Below are positions 26,191 through 36,166 of a stretch of DNA of 64,000 nt, in pieces (position 1 is the first letter of the stretch; the number at the start of each line of letters is the position of its first letter). Position numbers and translations under genes: made by a program. This DNA is from Akkermansia muciniphila (GTDB lineage: Bacteria; Verrucomicrobiota; Verrucomicrobiia; Verrucomicrobiales; Akkermansiaceae): assembly GCF_030848305.1 (NCBI RefSeq), contig NZ_CP114598.1:930001-994000 (forward strand). Direction: 5' to 3'. The notes beneath the pieces were generated by a model. The model was not told where the DNA came from, did no database searches, and worked only from the letters and a program-made list of their open reading frames with translations.

Positions 26191-26511
26191 ATGACTTATC
26201 ATATTTCATCATGTCCTGTTGAGACGACTCTCCAACTGATTTCCTCCCGCTGGAAAGTGCTCATCCTCCGTGATCTGCTCCAAGGCACCCGGCGGTTTGG
26301 AGAGCTCCGCAAGTCCGTTGGTCCTGTGACGCAGAAGGTCCTGACCGCGAACCTGCGTTCCATGGAAAAGGATGGTCTCCTTACGCGAAAGGTGTACGCT
26401 GAGGTGCCTCCGCGCGTGGAGTACACTCTTACGGAACTGGGACGCAGCCTGCGCCCCATCCTGGCCTCCATGGAGGAATGGGGATCTCAATATCAAAGAA
26501 GAAACCGCTGA
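26191..26511 (+). CDS. HxlR-family winged-helix transcriptional regulator
   Basis: A 106-residue protein fitting the HxlR/MarR-like DUF24 family. It starts with SSCPVETTLQLISSRWKVLILRDL and an N-terminal cysteine (Cys8), the position that serves as redox or electrophile sensor in HypR/YodB-type members. It continues with GTRRFGELRKSVGPVTQKVLTANLRSMEKDGLLTRKVY (recognition helix) and VEYTLTELGRSLRPIL (wing). Expected to act as a homodimer. The gene is divergent from the cupin gene, and the shared 124-bp intergenic region should hold its operator; no clear long palindrome is visible there apart from the short GCCGTAACGGC at 26,088. Confidence 0.9.
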   Translation: MTYHISSCPVETTLQLISSRWKVLILRDLLQGTRRFGELRKSVGPVTQKVLTANLRSMEKDGLLTRKVYAEVPPRVEYTLTELGRSLRPILASMEEWGSQYQRRNR

Positions 26512-26589
26512 TTCTCCCTGTCCGGCGTCTGAACCAAGCTCCCGGAAAGAGATGGAAATGCAGCGGTTTCTTTTTCCTCCGCGGAAAAG

Positions 26590-28722
26590 TCAGCGGGAAA
26601 TTTCCGCCGTTTTACGGATGATTTCACGGGCTTTCCGCACATCATCCTCATGGGAATTCCCACGGCTTTTTTCCACGGTAAAAAGCCTGGAAAGCTCTTC
26701 ATCCATGCGGGCTACGGCGGCTTTTGCCTTGGGATTTTTCGCGGCCCGGGCGCGCAGGATATTGACCTTTTCAAATTCTTCCAGGCCATCCCGCAGTTTT
26801 TCAAACCGCAGGGAACTGAGATTGCCGGGATAAACCAGGTAGCAGTCTCCCGCGGGCCAGTTCCCAAAATCCGTTTTTTCAAACGGATTGCGGTTCCAGG
26901 AATTATAAGCCCATCTCAAAAAGCCGTCCAGATGATTGGCGGCCGCAAAGAGGGGAAGCCATTCCGCCTCCGCCAGCGGGGAAATAGTGAAGGTGTTGGG
27001 CTTTTTGGGATGAACACAGACGTAGAACGTCGTCTTTTTCCCTTCCTTCTTGCGCTGCGCCAGCAAATCGCCCGTGACTGTGCCTGCATGGTTAATAACG
27101 GGAGAGACGTCATAAACGTCCCGGGTCATGGCCGTAGGCCGGTTGACGGCGGAAACGATTTTGAATTCCGGGGCATACTTGTCCAGCACGTTCTTGGCCG
27201 CTTTGACCATTGCGTCCGGCCGTTCATCCAGCCCGATGCAGGTTTTGTCCAGCCATCCTTTGCTCTTGACGTGTTTGCGGAAATCCGTCAGGAAAGGCCC
27301 CCAGATAGCTTCGTAAGAGGGATCATTCGGTTTAAGGTCCAGAAACTTGTACTTTCCGGTCGCCTCATCCAGATAACGGATTTTCATGTTCCAGGGTATC
27401 ATGGTGTAGCAGGATATCTGCCCCTTGACGCCCACCTCGTTCATCATGAAGGAAACCCACTTGTCAAAATTGGCGTAATTCCAGCGCATGGTTCCGTTTT
27501 TGCCCCTGACCCATTCAATCATGGGCGGGAACCAGTCATAAGTCTGGGCATTCCAGGCTTCATCAATCAGGGAGCATGTAATGGCCTTCTGCCCGGCGTC
27601 CGCCAGCCTCTTCATCACCGGTTTCATCAGCGCGAAATGCTCCGGAGACCACGGTTCCACATCATGCCAGCGGGCCACGGCCTGCGGATGCTGCCACAAG
27701 TCCAGATGAACTTGCCAATGAGCGGGAGCGGGCAGGGATTCCGGCGCCACCTCCAGAATTACCGGCACGCTGACGGGAGAGCCGCTTTCAGCGGAAACCA
27801 CTATTTTTCCTTTGTACACGCCGGGTTTGGCAGACGGGGGTATATTGACTTCCACCCACACCGGACGCACGCCTCCGGCCTGCAGATCGCAGCTGTTTTC
27901 GCTGCCGATGATATCTGAAATCAGCCTGTTGCCGCCCCTGGTGTAGCGTATCATGGCCGTCCGGACAGGGATAACCTGTCCGGCAGCGTTTTTTACCCCG
28001 GCGCAGGAGGCCGATAACTGGGGCTGCGCCCGGGAAGACCAGACGGCAATCTGCCCGCCGGCGCGTTCGCCTCTCCAGCCGGAGAGACGCACGGCATCCT
28101 GAAGCATTTCCTGCCCGGGAGCGCCGTTGTAAGGAATACGGTCATAATCCTTCACCGCTGCAGCTTGCAGGCTCAGGGCGGCATCGGGGCCGTACCCTTT
28201 GATTTCCACCAGGTGCCCCCCCTTATCATTGCCGGCGCTATTGTCTAAAAAAGTGATTTTAACGTAACGGACCGTCTGCGGATTGAATTTGAAGGGAACG
28301 CCTTCCGAAGTGGCGGCAATGCTGTTGGAAGACTGATCCGCCAACATGTTCCAATTCTTCCCGTCTTCGGATCCTTCTATTTTATATTTGTAAATGCGCC
28401 CTTCCTCCCAATAGGGCCATACATGCAGGGCGGAAAGCGTGCGGGGTTTTCCCATATCTATTTGAAGCCAGACGGGAATGCCCTCGCAACCCCAGTATTT
28501 GCCGGCGTTATTCGCCTGCCCGTCCACGGCCAGTTCCGGACGGTCACTGCCGTAATGACCGGAAGCGGTTACTTTGGCTCCGGCAAATAAATTACCCGCA
28601 TCGCTTGGGGTTCCTGCGGAAACCAGGGCGGGTTCATACAGGGGATGCCTCTCCAGGGACTGGGCCTGGACAAAAGACGTTAAGGCAATGGCGGAGCACA
28701 GAGGGAAAAAAAGACGGCGCAT
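26590..28722 (-). CDS. Secreted GH123-like glycoside hydrolase with discoidin domain
   Basis: A 710-residue exported protein with a signal peptide (cleavage near VQA-QS). An F5/8 type C (discoidin) carbohydrate-binding domain spans about residues 48-175 (ASGHYGSDRPELAVDG, WLQIDMGKPRTLSALHVWPYW, VRYVKITFLDNS). A beta-sandwich follows (240-340), then a DUF4091/GH123-type barrel (about 345-630). GH123 enzymes are beta-N-acetylgalactosaminidases using substrate-assisted catalysis through an Asp-Glu pair, and here IGLDERPD supplies Asp499-Glu500. GalNAc is abundant in mucin and glycosphingolipids, which suits this organism. DUF4091 includes proteins of unproven activity, so the exact substrate is inferred. 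Confidence 0.85.
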   Translation of the reverse strand: MRRLFFPLCSAIALTSFVQAQSLERHPLYEPALVSAGTPSDAGNLFAGAKVTASGHYGSDRPELAVDGQANNAGKYWGCEGIPVWLQIDMGKPRTLSALHVWPYWEEGRIYKYKIEGSEDGKNWNMLADQSSNSIAATSEGVPFKFNPQTVRYVKITFLDNSAGNDKGGHLVEIKGYGPDAALSLQAAAVKDYDRIPYNGAPGQEMLQDAVRLSGWRGERAGGQIAVWSSRAQPQLSASCAGVKNAAGQVIPVRTAMIRYTRGGNRLISDIIGSENSCDLQAGGVRPVWVEVNIPPSAKPGVYKGKIVVSAESGSPVSVPVILEVAPESLPAPAHWQVHLDLWQHPQAVARWHDVEPWSPEHFALMKPVMKRLADAGQKAITCSLIDEAWNAQTYDWFPPMIEWVRGKNGTMRWNYANFDKWVSFMMNEVGVKGQISCYTMIPWNMKIRYLDEATGKYKFLDLKPNDPSYEAIWGPFLTDFRKHVKSKGWLDKTCIGLDERPDAMVKAAKNVLDKYAPEFKIVSAVNRPTAMTRDVYDVSPVINHAGTVTGDLLAQRKKEGKKTTFYVCVHPKKPNTFTISPLAEAEWLPLFAAANHLDGFLRWAYNSWNRNPFEKTDFGNWPAGDCYLVYPGNLSSLRFEKLRDGLEEFEKVNILRARAAKNPKAKAAVARMDEELSRLFTVEKSRGNSHEDDVRKAREIIRKTAEISR

Positions 28723-28775
28723 ACTTTATATATACGCCGGAATTCCCTTTTCTTTCAAAAGAAAAATCATCGCCG

Positions 28776-29543
28776 CTATTCCGCCAAAGGACGTACGGGT
28801 ATCCCTTTGGAAGCAAAGTAAGCCTTGGCTTCCGGCACCGTATATTCCCCGAAGTGGAAAATGGAAGCCGCCAGCACGGCATCCGCCTTTCCTTCCACCA
28901 GCACATCCACCATGTGGTCCAAATTACCCGCTCCCCCGCTGGCGATTACCGGAATGCGCACCGCACTGCTTACGGCGCGGGTCAATTCAATATCATAACC
29001 TGTTTTGGCCCCGTCCGCGTCCATGCTGGTCAATAAGATTTCCCCGGCCCCGCGGCGTTCCGCCTCCACGGCCCATTCCACGGCATCCAGCCCCACGAAC
29101 TTCCTTCCCCCATGGGTGGAAACGCCCCACTTGCCGGAAGTCTGGCGTTTGGCGTCAATAGCGACGACGATGCACTGGCTCCCGAAAGCCGCCGCACCTT
29201 CATTAATCAATTCCGGCCGATTGATAGCCGCCGTATTCAGGGAGACCTTATCCGCACCCGCCAGAAGCATTTCGCGCATATCCTTCACGGAACGGATGCC
29301 GCCGCCCACCGTCAGCGGCATAAAACAGCATGCCGCCGTGCGGCGCACAACGTCCGCCATGGTGGCACGGCCATCGGAAGAAGCGGTAATATCCAGAAAA
29401 ACAAGTTCGTCCGCCTGCTGGGCATCATACGCCCTGGCGCATTCTACCGGATCCCCGGCATCCCTCAGATTGATGAAATTGGTCCCCTTGACGACCCTGC
29501 CGTTCGTTACGTCCAGACACGGAATAATTCTTTTAGCCAGCAC
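28776..29543 (-). CDS. hisF: Imidazole glycerol phosphate synthase, cyclase subunit
   Basis: A 255-residue TIM barrel that, with HisH, converts PRFAR and glutamine-derived ammonia to imidazole glycerol phosphate and AICAR in histidine synthesis. [20 protein letters not shown] carries catalytic Asp11. [23 protein letters not shown] and KVSLNTAA follow, then [10 protein letters not shown] with the second catalytic Asp near 130, and [11 protein letters not shown]. Length is normal. HisH and the other his genes are not in the window. It has no operon partner, with an exported hydrolase downstream on the same strand. Confidence 0.97.
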   Translation of the reverse strand: MLAKRIIPCLDVTNGRVVKGTNFINLRDAGDPVECARAYDAQQADELVFLDITASSDGRATMADVVRRTAACCFMPLTVGGGIRSVKDMREMLLAGADKVSLNTAAINRPELINEGAAAFGSQCIVVAIDAKRQTSGKWGVSTHGGRKFVGLDAVEWAVEAERRGAGEILLTSMDADGAKTGYDIELTRAVSSAVRIPVIASGGAGNLDHMVDVLVEGKADAVLAASIFHFGEYTVPEAKAYFASKGIPVRPLAE

Positions 29544-29850
29544 GGCCCTATCAAGCCATCACGGCCGCTAAAGGAAAAGCCTAAAATACGGCTTGCCGCG
29601 GGATGCCTTTTGATAAAAAATCTCTCCTTTTTGACCTGATGCCCTTTTCGGCAGCCCTGCCGCCCGTATACGCCAATAAGAAAAATTGATTGAAATTTAT
29701 CAATGCCATTAACCCATTTTCCAGCGGCCCTGCCCCGCCGTGAAACAACGCAACGCGGCATCCGCCCCTTCTCGCCCGCATGTATAAAACGGCCTAAGAG
29801 CTTTTCTTCCCATGCCCAGGTGGTAAACTCCGCATCAGGCATCTCCATCC

Positions 29851-31599
29851 ATGACTACCACACGCTCGGGATTCACCAAACTTGCAGCCGTCTGCATTGC
29901 CATTCTTCTGGGGGCGGTGGTCTGGGAGCTGGGATGGCCCCTGACGCGGACGGAATATGAATGGTCACGCCTGATTGCAGCCGTCGCCACGCTGGGCCAC
30001 CTGACGGGCATTCTGGGATCCTATTTCCGGAACGAAATCAACCGCCCTTCCCTGAGGCTCCTGATTTTCCAAATCGCCAGCTGCCTCATGATTTTCCTCC
30101 TGATTGCCAGGGAACAACAGGAAGCGGGATACATGAGGTTCACGGAACTTTCCCGCCTGGTGATTACGGCCGGGCTGATTGCCATTCCCACGCTGATGTC
30201 CCTGACCAGGATTTTTGAATGGCTGGTGGGCAAGCAAAAGAGAGGCCGGCCTCTCATGGCCCCCGCCATGCAGTTTGTAGCCTCCCTGGGTGTGGTCATT
30301 CTGGCAGGCGCCGGATTGCTTCTGCTGCCTAATTCCACATATCCGGGTATTACGCTCAGTTTTACGGATGCCCTGTTCACCAGCACCAGCGCAGTATGCG
30401 TCACCGGTCTGAACACCGTAGATTTTGCCCATACCTTCACCCCGCTGGGAGAACTGTTCACGCTTGCCCTTATCCAGATTGGCGGATTCGGCATCATGAC
30501 GTTCGCCTACTTCGTAGCCATGGTGGCGGGCCAGGGTTTTTCCCTGAGGGACCGCGTACTGCTGACGGATCTGCTTGATGAAGACAATCTGGGAGCCGTC
30601 GTCTCCTTTATCACCACTATTGTGGTCAGCACGCTGTTCATTGAACTGTGCGGCGCCGTCCTTCTTTATTTCTCCTGGGAAGGGAAGGACATCAACCTGA
30701 TGGGGGAACCTTTGTGGTGGCATTCCCTGTTCCATTCCGTTTCCGCCTTCTGTAATGCGGGTTTTTCAACTTTCCCGATGAATTTGATGGAACCGGGCAT
30801 ACGCCTGTGCCACAGCGGGCAGGCGGTTATCATGGCGCTGATCATATGCGGCGGCCTGGGATTCGGCATTTACAAGGAAATCAATTCACGTCTGGCGAAC
30901 CGCTTCTTTTCCAAACACCGCCGCCTGCACATGCAGTGGACCCCTTATTTCAAGCTGGTGATGATTTCCACGGGGATTCTTCTGGCGGGAGGCGCCCTGG
31001 CTATCTTCGCCGTTTCCTCTCCCCATGCCGCGGAACCGTTGTGGGAACACCTCTGGATTTGTCTTTTCGACAGCGTTACGGCCCGCACGGCGGGATTCAA
31101 CATCAGCGATTACAGCCGCTATCTGCCCGCGGCCAGCCTCATTATGTGCGGTCTGATGGTGGTGGGAGGCAGCCCCGGCGGGACGGCAGGCGGCATGAGA
31201 ACCACTACCTGCGCCATTGCGGGCGCGGAAATACTGCGCATCCTCCGCGGCAGGGATCATGTGGAATTTTTCCGCCGCCGCATTGACCAGCGCACCGTAG
31301 CGCGCTGCGTGATTACCGTAGTAGTCTCCTGCGCCTGGATCGGCTGTTTTACCGTCCTGATCTGCGCCCTGGAGCCCTCCATGAGCTCGCTGGATATCTT
31401 CTTTGAAAACTGCAGCGCTTTTGCTACGGTAGGCGTGTCGCGGGGCATCACCCCAGATTTAAGCGATCCTTCCAAATATCTTCTTATCATCAACATGCTC
31501 GCCGGCCGCGTGGGGCTCTTCGCTTTTCTCATTGCGCTGGCCGGCGCCCCCACTCCGCGGCATTACCGCTATCCATCCGTCAAAATCCCGTTAACCTGA
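29851..31599 (+). CDS. TrkH-family potassium uptake transmembrane subunit
   Basis: A 582-residue polytopic inner-membrane protein of the Trk/Ktr superfamily. After N-terminal TM segments that are longer than in KtrB, the four pore-loop repeats are recognisable: STSAVCVTGLNTVDF, SVSAFCNAGFSTFPM, SVTARTAGFNISDYS and NCSAFATVGVSRGIT. Each has a glycine at the selectivity-filter position. GGSPGGTAGGMRTTT precedes the fourth repeat, as in TrkH/KtrB. It should form the K+ channel gated by the RCK protein encoded 10 bp downstream. Start at 29,851 (MTTTRSGFTKLA). Confidence 0.95.
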   Translation: MTTTRSGFTKLAAVCIAILLGAVVWELGWPLTRTEYEWSRLIAAVATLGHLTGILGSYFRNEINRPSLRLLIFQIASCLMIFLLIAREQQEAGYMRFTELSRLVITAGLIAIPTLMSLTRIFEWLVGKQKRGRPLMAPAMQFVASLGVVILAGAGLLLLPNSTYPGITLSFTDALFTSTSAVCVTGLNTVDFAHTFTPLGELFTLALIQIGGFGIMTFAYFVAMVAGQGFSLRDRVLLTDLLDEDNLGAVVSFITTIVVSTLFIELCGAVLLYFSWEGKDINLMGEPLWWHSLFHSVSAFCNAGFSTFPMNLMEPGIRLCHSGQAVIMALIICGGLGFGIYKEINSRLANRFFSKHRRLHMQWTPYFKLVMISTGILLAGGALAIFAVSSPHAAEPLWEHLWICLFDSVTARTAGFNISDYSRYLPAASLIMCGLMVVGGSPGGTAGGMRTTTCAIAGAEILRILRGRDHVEFFRRRIDQRTVARCVITVVVSCAWIGCFTVLICALEPSMSSLDIFFENCSAFATVGVSRGITPDLSDPSKYLLIINMLAGRVGLFAFLIALAGAPTPRHYRYPSVKIPLT

Positions 31600-31609
31600 A
31601 TATACCGTT

Positions 31610-32314
31610 ATGAGATACACCGTTATCGGCCTGGGCCAGTTTGGACAGGAACTCTGCACAGAACTTTCCGCCCGCAATATTGAAGTAGTGGCTGTCGCCT
31701 CCACGGATGAAGAATTGGAGCAAATCAAGGATCTGGTGACCTATGCCGTGGTGACGGATTACACTAATCCGGCCGCTTTGCGTGAATTGGAACTGGACGA
31801 CCAGTCCGCCGTCATCGTCGCCATCGGGGACAGTTTTGAAGAAAATCTCCTCGTCGTCACGCACCTTCAGAAAATGGGCGTCCGCTATATTTACGCCCGC
31901 GTCATGAGTCCGGTGCACGAACATATTTTAAGCCAGATGAACGTGTATGCGCTCATCAACCTGTCCCGCGTGGCTTCCAAGCAGCTTGCCAGCCAGCTGG
32001 AATCCCCGGAATTCCTGCGCGTGTCCCCCATGGATGAAAACCACAGCATCGTGGAAATAGCCGTGCCGCGCATCTGGGTGGGCAAGCTCCTGCGGGATGT
32101 GGGCCTGCGCACGGAACACCACCTCAACCTGCTCACCATCCGCCGCGGGGAAGCCCAGACTCCGCAGGGCCGCCGGGAAATCCTGTCCATCCCGCGCATT
32201 CCCGTCATCGGCACTCCTTCCCCGGATCTCATTTTTGAAGACCACGACATTCTGGTCCTGTTCGGCAAGGAAACAAACCTGATTGAATTCGCCCAATTAT
32301 CCAAGGGATTGTAA
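31610..32314 (+). CDS. KtrA/TrkA-type RCK potassium-uptake regulator
   Basis: A 234-residue cytoplasmic protein with an N-terminal RCK (TrkA-N) Rossmann domain (YTVIGLGQFGQELCTEL; the acidic VTDYTNPAAL segment; SAVIVAIGDSFEENLL) and a C-terminal TrkA-C domain (about 140-230; IVEIAVP, FEDHDILVLFG). One RCK unit makes it KtrA-like rather than the double-unit TrkA. It binds ATP/ADP or NAD and gates the TrkH-type pore encoded immediately upstream. The 10-bp spacing indicates one transcript. Confidence 0.94.
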   Translation: MRYTVIGLGQFGQELCTELSARNIEVVAVASTDEELEQIKDLVTYAVVTDYTNPAALRELELDDQSAVIVAIGDSFEENLLVVTHLQKMGVRYIYARVMSPVHEHILSQMNVYALINLSRVASKQLASQLESPEFLRVSPMDENHSIVEIAVPRIWVGKLLRDVGLRTEHHLNLLTIRRGEAQTPQGRREILSIPRIPVIGTPSPDLIFEDHDILVLFGKETNLIEFAQLSKGL

Positions 32315-32403
32315 ACCATTCTCCGCAAGTAAACTGGGTGGGGTACTCCTCCCCAGTTCAAAAAAACGGCCAAGCTGCCTTACCAGTCAGCCGCCAGTTT
32401 GTT

Positions 32404-35400
32404 TTACTGGTTTGATAACGCCTCAAAAGAAGCCATCAGACGTTTTTCAGAGACGCGGCCTTTGACGGAAATGGCGGGAGCGAAAATGGCCAGGCGGTAT
32501 TCTTCCAGCAAATAACCGTATTGCATCCAGCGCAGGTCTCCGGCATGTTCCTCCAAAACCTGACGCCAGGGAAAATAGACGCGTTCAAAGAGGTCCAGGC
32601 GTTCCAGCTCCCTGGCAAGGGGTTGCTGGCCGATGCGCCTGATGCGCTCCGCAATTCCCTGCATGTACCGTTTCAGGTCCGGCAAGCGTTCCGCTCCATG
32701 CGCCCACAGGAAACGGGGGCGCAATAACCAGTCAAGCTGGCGCCGAAGGTCAGCCGTGATGCGCTCCGTATGGCGCACGCCCTTTTGCAACGCCATAAAG
32801 TCTCTGACGGCATGTTCCGTACCTGCCACCAGTTCCCATATATCCGCCACGTTATGCGCCGCGTCAAAAAGGTTTTGCCGCAGATTCATTTCCGCAGCAG
32901 CGAATTGTTCCGCCGTGCGCGGCAAAGGACGGCCCATAGCTGTCTCCGCAGCAACGTCCACGAGGTCTTCCGCATTGGTAGACGGTTCCCGTCCGAGCAT
33001 CTGGAGAGAGAGCTTTCCTTCCATCTTCAACGGAAATTTTTTGCGGAGATGGTTAAGCTGGTCCGTCTGGCGCAGGCGCATGAAACGCAGGCATCCTTCC
33101 CGGTGGGATTCCGCAGCGCGCAGTTCATCCTCAAAAACACGGACGCCCACGGATGCGCCTTCATCCACCAGAGCCACATAACCCGGCCTTCCCGCCACAT
33201 CCACCGTGTATTCCAAATCTCCGCAGAGCCATTCCTTCATGCCGGTTACGGACATGATATCCTCCGCTGTTTTCTGGAACCGGCGGGAAAGCTTTTTACC
33301 CAGGCGGTTATTCAGTTCCGCAACATCCGTGCCCATGGCAAGCTCCTCTCCTTCATCATCGCACACCCATATTTTCGTAACCAGCTCCGCAGGAAGACGG
33401 TTCATATCAAAAAAGGAGGGCGCGCAAAATTTTCCCGTTTCCACTTCCACAAATTCCGCCAGTTTCCCTGCCAGCGGTCCATCCGGTTCCAGGCCATGCC
33501 TCAGTTCCGCAAAGCAGGCTGCCTTTTGGCTGATGGGCTGGAGAAAGACGCGCAAATCCTTGGGAAGAGTGCGCAGCAGACATTCCGCCCGCTGGGCCAG
33601 ATGGCCCGAACCCCCCCACTCCGGCAACCATTCGGGAATATCCGGCAACTGGTCGATATGAACGCCCAGGGTCACGCCGTCATCTTCCGCGCCGGGATCG
33701 TTCTGGTAATACACGACGTATTCCGCGCCGTTACAGGTGATTTCATCCGGAAAACCATCCAGCAGATCTTTCCCCCAGAATTCGTACATGGCTTCCTGCG
33801 GCGGAACATGCAGAGCTTCCGGGTTTTTCTTTTCCACACCGGCGGCCCATCGCAAAAAGGCCCTGGCTGTACAGCAGTCCGACGGAACAAGCCTGTTAAA
33901 GAATTCAAAAACTCCTTCCTCGCACCAGACCTGGTCCGGGCGGCGCAATTTCAGTTCTATCTGCCGAACCTCCTCCCGGAGCGCTTCCAAATGCCTGATA
34001 CAGGCGGGTTTCGCACGGAAACCGCCGCCCAACAGCCCTTCGCGTATCATGATTTCCCGTGCATGGACGGGATTGATACGGCCATAGTGCACACGCCTGT
34101 TATCAATGATGCGCAAGCCGCCGCACACGACGCGTTCCACGGCGTAAACGACGCCCTGTTCCTTGTCCCACCGCGCTCCGGAATAGTGTGATTCGCACAA
34201 ATGGGGCGCTACTTGTTCCACCCATTCCGGTTCCAAAATGGAGGCGCGGCGCATCCACAGGCGCGTGGTGTCCACCAGCTCCACGCCCATGACCCACTCA
34301 CTCCTTTTTTTACGGCGGAACAGAGCAGAACCGGGAAAAATGCCGAAGGAACGCCCTCCGGCGCCGCGATATTCCCGGTTGTCCGCATCCCAAAGGCCGA
34401 ACTGGCGCGGAACGCCCGCCAGAATGCTCCGGTGAATCATGGCAAAGGAAGCCTGCCGCTCCGCTTCCTCTTCCAAAGGGGAAATCTTGCATTTCAGGGT
34501 TTCCCTGACCAGCCTGGAAAGGTCTTCCCATAAATTGAACCATTCCATCATGCGGTTGAAATTGAGGAAATTTTTCCCGCACCATTTCCGAAGCTGGTTT
34601 TTGCGCCAGCGCTTTCCCTCCCGGAATTGCCATGCGGCCTTCCACAACTTGAGCAGGGACAGGAAGTCGCTGTCTTCTTCCTTCCACTGAGCGTGGGCCT
34701 GGTCCGCTTTCTGAACGGCATCCGCAGGGCGTTCGCGGGGATCCATGACGCCCAGGCCGGCTACAATGACCAGCATTTCCGGCAGGGCCTGTTCATGCTG
34801 CGCTTCCAGCAGCATGCGGGCCAGCCGCGGGTCAATGGGCAACCGAGCCAACTTCCTGCCTACGGGCGTGAGCTGCCGGGCTTTGTCCAGGGCGCCGATC
34901 TCCCGCAAGGCGCGGTAACCTTCCGTCACCAGTTTGGATGAAGGAGGATCCGGAAGAGGAAACTCCGGCATTTCCGGCAACCCCAGGTCTTTCATCCGGA
35001 GAAGCGCTCCGGCCAGTGCGCTGCGCCTGATTTCCGGATCCGTAAATTCCGGCCTGTCTTCCCAGTCCTTCTCACTGTACAGGCGGATGCACACGCCTTC
35101 ACATACACGGCCGCAACGGCCGGCGCGCTGGCGGGCGCTGGCCCTGGAGACGGGTTCTATCTGAAGCCGCTGCACTTGGCGCGCCGGGCTATAGCGGCTG
35201 ACGCGCGCCAGGCCGGAGTCAATCACGTAAATGATGCCGGGGATTGTCAGGGACGTTTCCGCCACATTCGTAGCCAGCACAATGCGGCGGTATCCCCGCT
35301 CCGGATGAAAAATCCTCTGCTGGTCCGCCAGGCCCAGCCTGGCGAACAGAGGCAGAATGCGCGTATTCTTCAGATTCCGGCCTTCCAGTTTTTCCGCCAC

Positions 35401-36099
35401 TTCACGTATTTCCCGTTCTCCGGGAAGGAAGACAAGCACATCCCCGCGGTCGTCCAGAGTATCCAGCCAATCCACGGCACGCGCCACATGAGCCGGGAGT
35501 TCCTCATCGTCATGCAGCGGCGGCAGATAGTGGAGATCCACCGGATAAGTGCGGCCTTCTACCTGAATAATAGGCGCGCCTCCGAAGAATTCGGAAAACC
35601 CTCCGGCATCCAGCGTCGCGGAACTGATGACCAGCCGCAAGTCCCTCCGCCTGCCCAGCAAAAGCCGCAGATAGCCGAGCAGAAAATCAATGTTGAGGCT
35701 GCGTTCATGCGCCTCATCCAAAATCAGGGTATGATATTGGCGCAGATCCGGATCATGCTGCGTTTCCGCCAGAAGAATCCCATCCGTCATGAACTTCAGG
35801 CGCGTGTCCGGCCCGGTTTTTTCCTCAAAGCGCACCTGGTAACCCACCAGACCTCCCAGGTCGCAGTTTAATTCTTCCGCCACCCGGCGGGAAACGGAAG
35901 CAGCAGCCAGTCTTCTGGGCTGGGTGCACCCTACTCTGCCCCGCGCCTCCCCGGCAAGCTCCATGGCCATTTTGGGAAGCTGGGTAGTCTTACCGGAGCC
36001 CGTCTCCCCCACTACGACAATGACCTGATGCTCCCGCATCGCCGCCAGAATGTCATTCCGGCGGCGGGAAATGGGGAGATCCGGATAAGTAATGTTCAT
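32404..36099 (-). CDS. hrpA: ATP-dependent RNA helicase HrpA (DEAH box)
   Basis: A 1231-residue DEAH/RHA helicase. Walker A is GETGSGKTT at 31-39. Motif Ia includes TQPRRLAAASVSRRVAEEL, and motif II is DEAH at 128-131. SATLDAG (motif III), VLATNVAETSLTIPGI (motif V) and RQRAGRCGR (motif VI) follow. HA2 and OB-fold regions come next, and the long C-terminal half is the DUF3418 domain typical of bacterial HrpA. Such proteins unwind RNA and have been tied to mRNA processing and ribosome-collision rescue. Size is close to the E. coli protein (1300). Confidence 0.96.
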   Translation of the reverse strand: MNITYPDLPISRRRNDILAAMREHQVIVVVGETGSGKTTQLPKMAMELAGEARGRVGCTQPRRLAAASVSRRVAEELNCDLGGLVGYQVRFEEKTGPDTRLKFMTDGILLAETQHDPDLRQYHTLILDEAHERSLNIDFLLGYLRLLLGRRRDLRLVISSATLDAGGFSEFFGGAPIIQVEGRTYPVDLHYLPPLHDDEELPAHVARAVDWLDTLDDRGDVLVFLPGEREIREVAEKLEGRNLKNTRILPLFARLGLADQQRIFHPERGYRRIVLATNVAETSLTIPGIIYVIDSGLARVSRYSPARQVQRLQIEPVSRASARQRAGRCGRVCEGVCIRLYSEKDWEDRPEFTDPEIRRSALAGALLRMKDLGLPEMPEFPLPDPPSSKLVTEGYRALREIGALDKARQLTPVGRKLARLPIDPRLARMLLEAQHEQALPEMLVIVAGLGVMDPRERPADAVQKADQAHAQWKEEDSDFLSLLKLWKAAWQFREGKRWRKNQLRKWCGKNFLNFNRMMEWFNLWEDLSRLVRETLKCKISPLEEEAERQASFAMIHRSILAGVPRQFGLWDADNREYRGAGGRSFGIFPGSALFRRKKRSEWVMGVELVDTTRLWMRRASILEPEWVEQVAPHLCESHYSGARWDKEQGVVYAVERVVCGGLRIIDNRRVHYGRINPVHAREIMIREGLLGGGFRAKPACIRHLEALREEVRQIELKLRRPDQVWCEEGVFEFFNRLVPSDCCTARAFLRWAAGVEKKNPEALHVPPQEAMYEFWGKDLLDGFPDEITCNGAEYVVYYQNDPGAEDDGVTLGVHIDQLPDIPEWLPEWGGSGHLAQRAECLLRTLPKDLRVFLQPISQKAACFAELRHGLEPDGPLAGKLAEFVEVETGKFCAPSFFDMNRLPAELVTKIWVCDDEGEELAMGTDVAELNNRLGKKLSRRFQKTAEDIMSVTGMKEWLCGDLEYTVDVAGRPGYVALVDEGASVGVRVFEDELRAAESHREGCLRFMRLRQTDQLNHLRKKFPLKMEGKLSLQMLGREPSTNAEDLVDVAAETAMGRPLPRTAEQFAAAEMNLRQNLFDAAHNVADIWELVAGTEHAVRDFMALQKGVRHTERITADLRRQLDWLLRPRFLWAHGAERLPDLKRYMQGIAERIRRIGQQPLARELERLDLFERVYFPWRQVLEEHAGDLRWMQYGYLLEEYRLAIFAPAISVKGRVSEKRLMASFEALSNQ

Positions 36100-36111
36100 G
36101 ATAAAGAGAAG

Positions 36112-36142
36112 AAAAAACCCTGCAAGAACGTCCTGCAGGGTT
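36112..36142 (-). terminator. Intrinsic terminator of ilvN
   Basis: Nine-bp stem AACCCTGCA/TGCAGGGTT (36,116-36,124 with 36,134-36,142), 9-nt loop, followed on the minus strand by TTTTTT. It lies between ilvN and hrpA, only 13 bp before the hrpA start. Confidence 0.88.
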
Positions 36143-36166
36143 GAAGAAGAAAGCCTGAAGGTTCTT

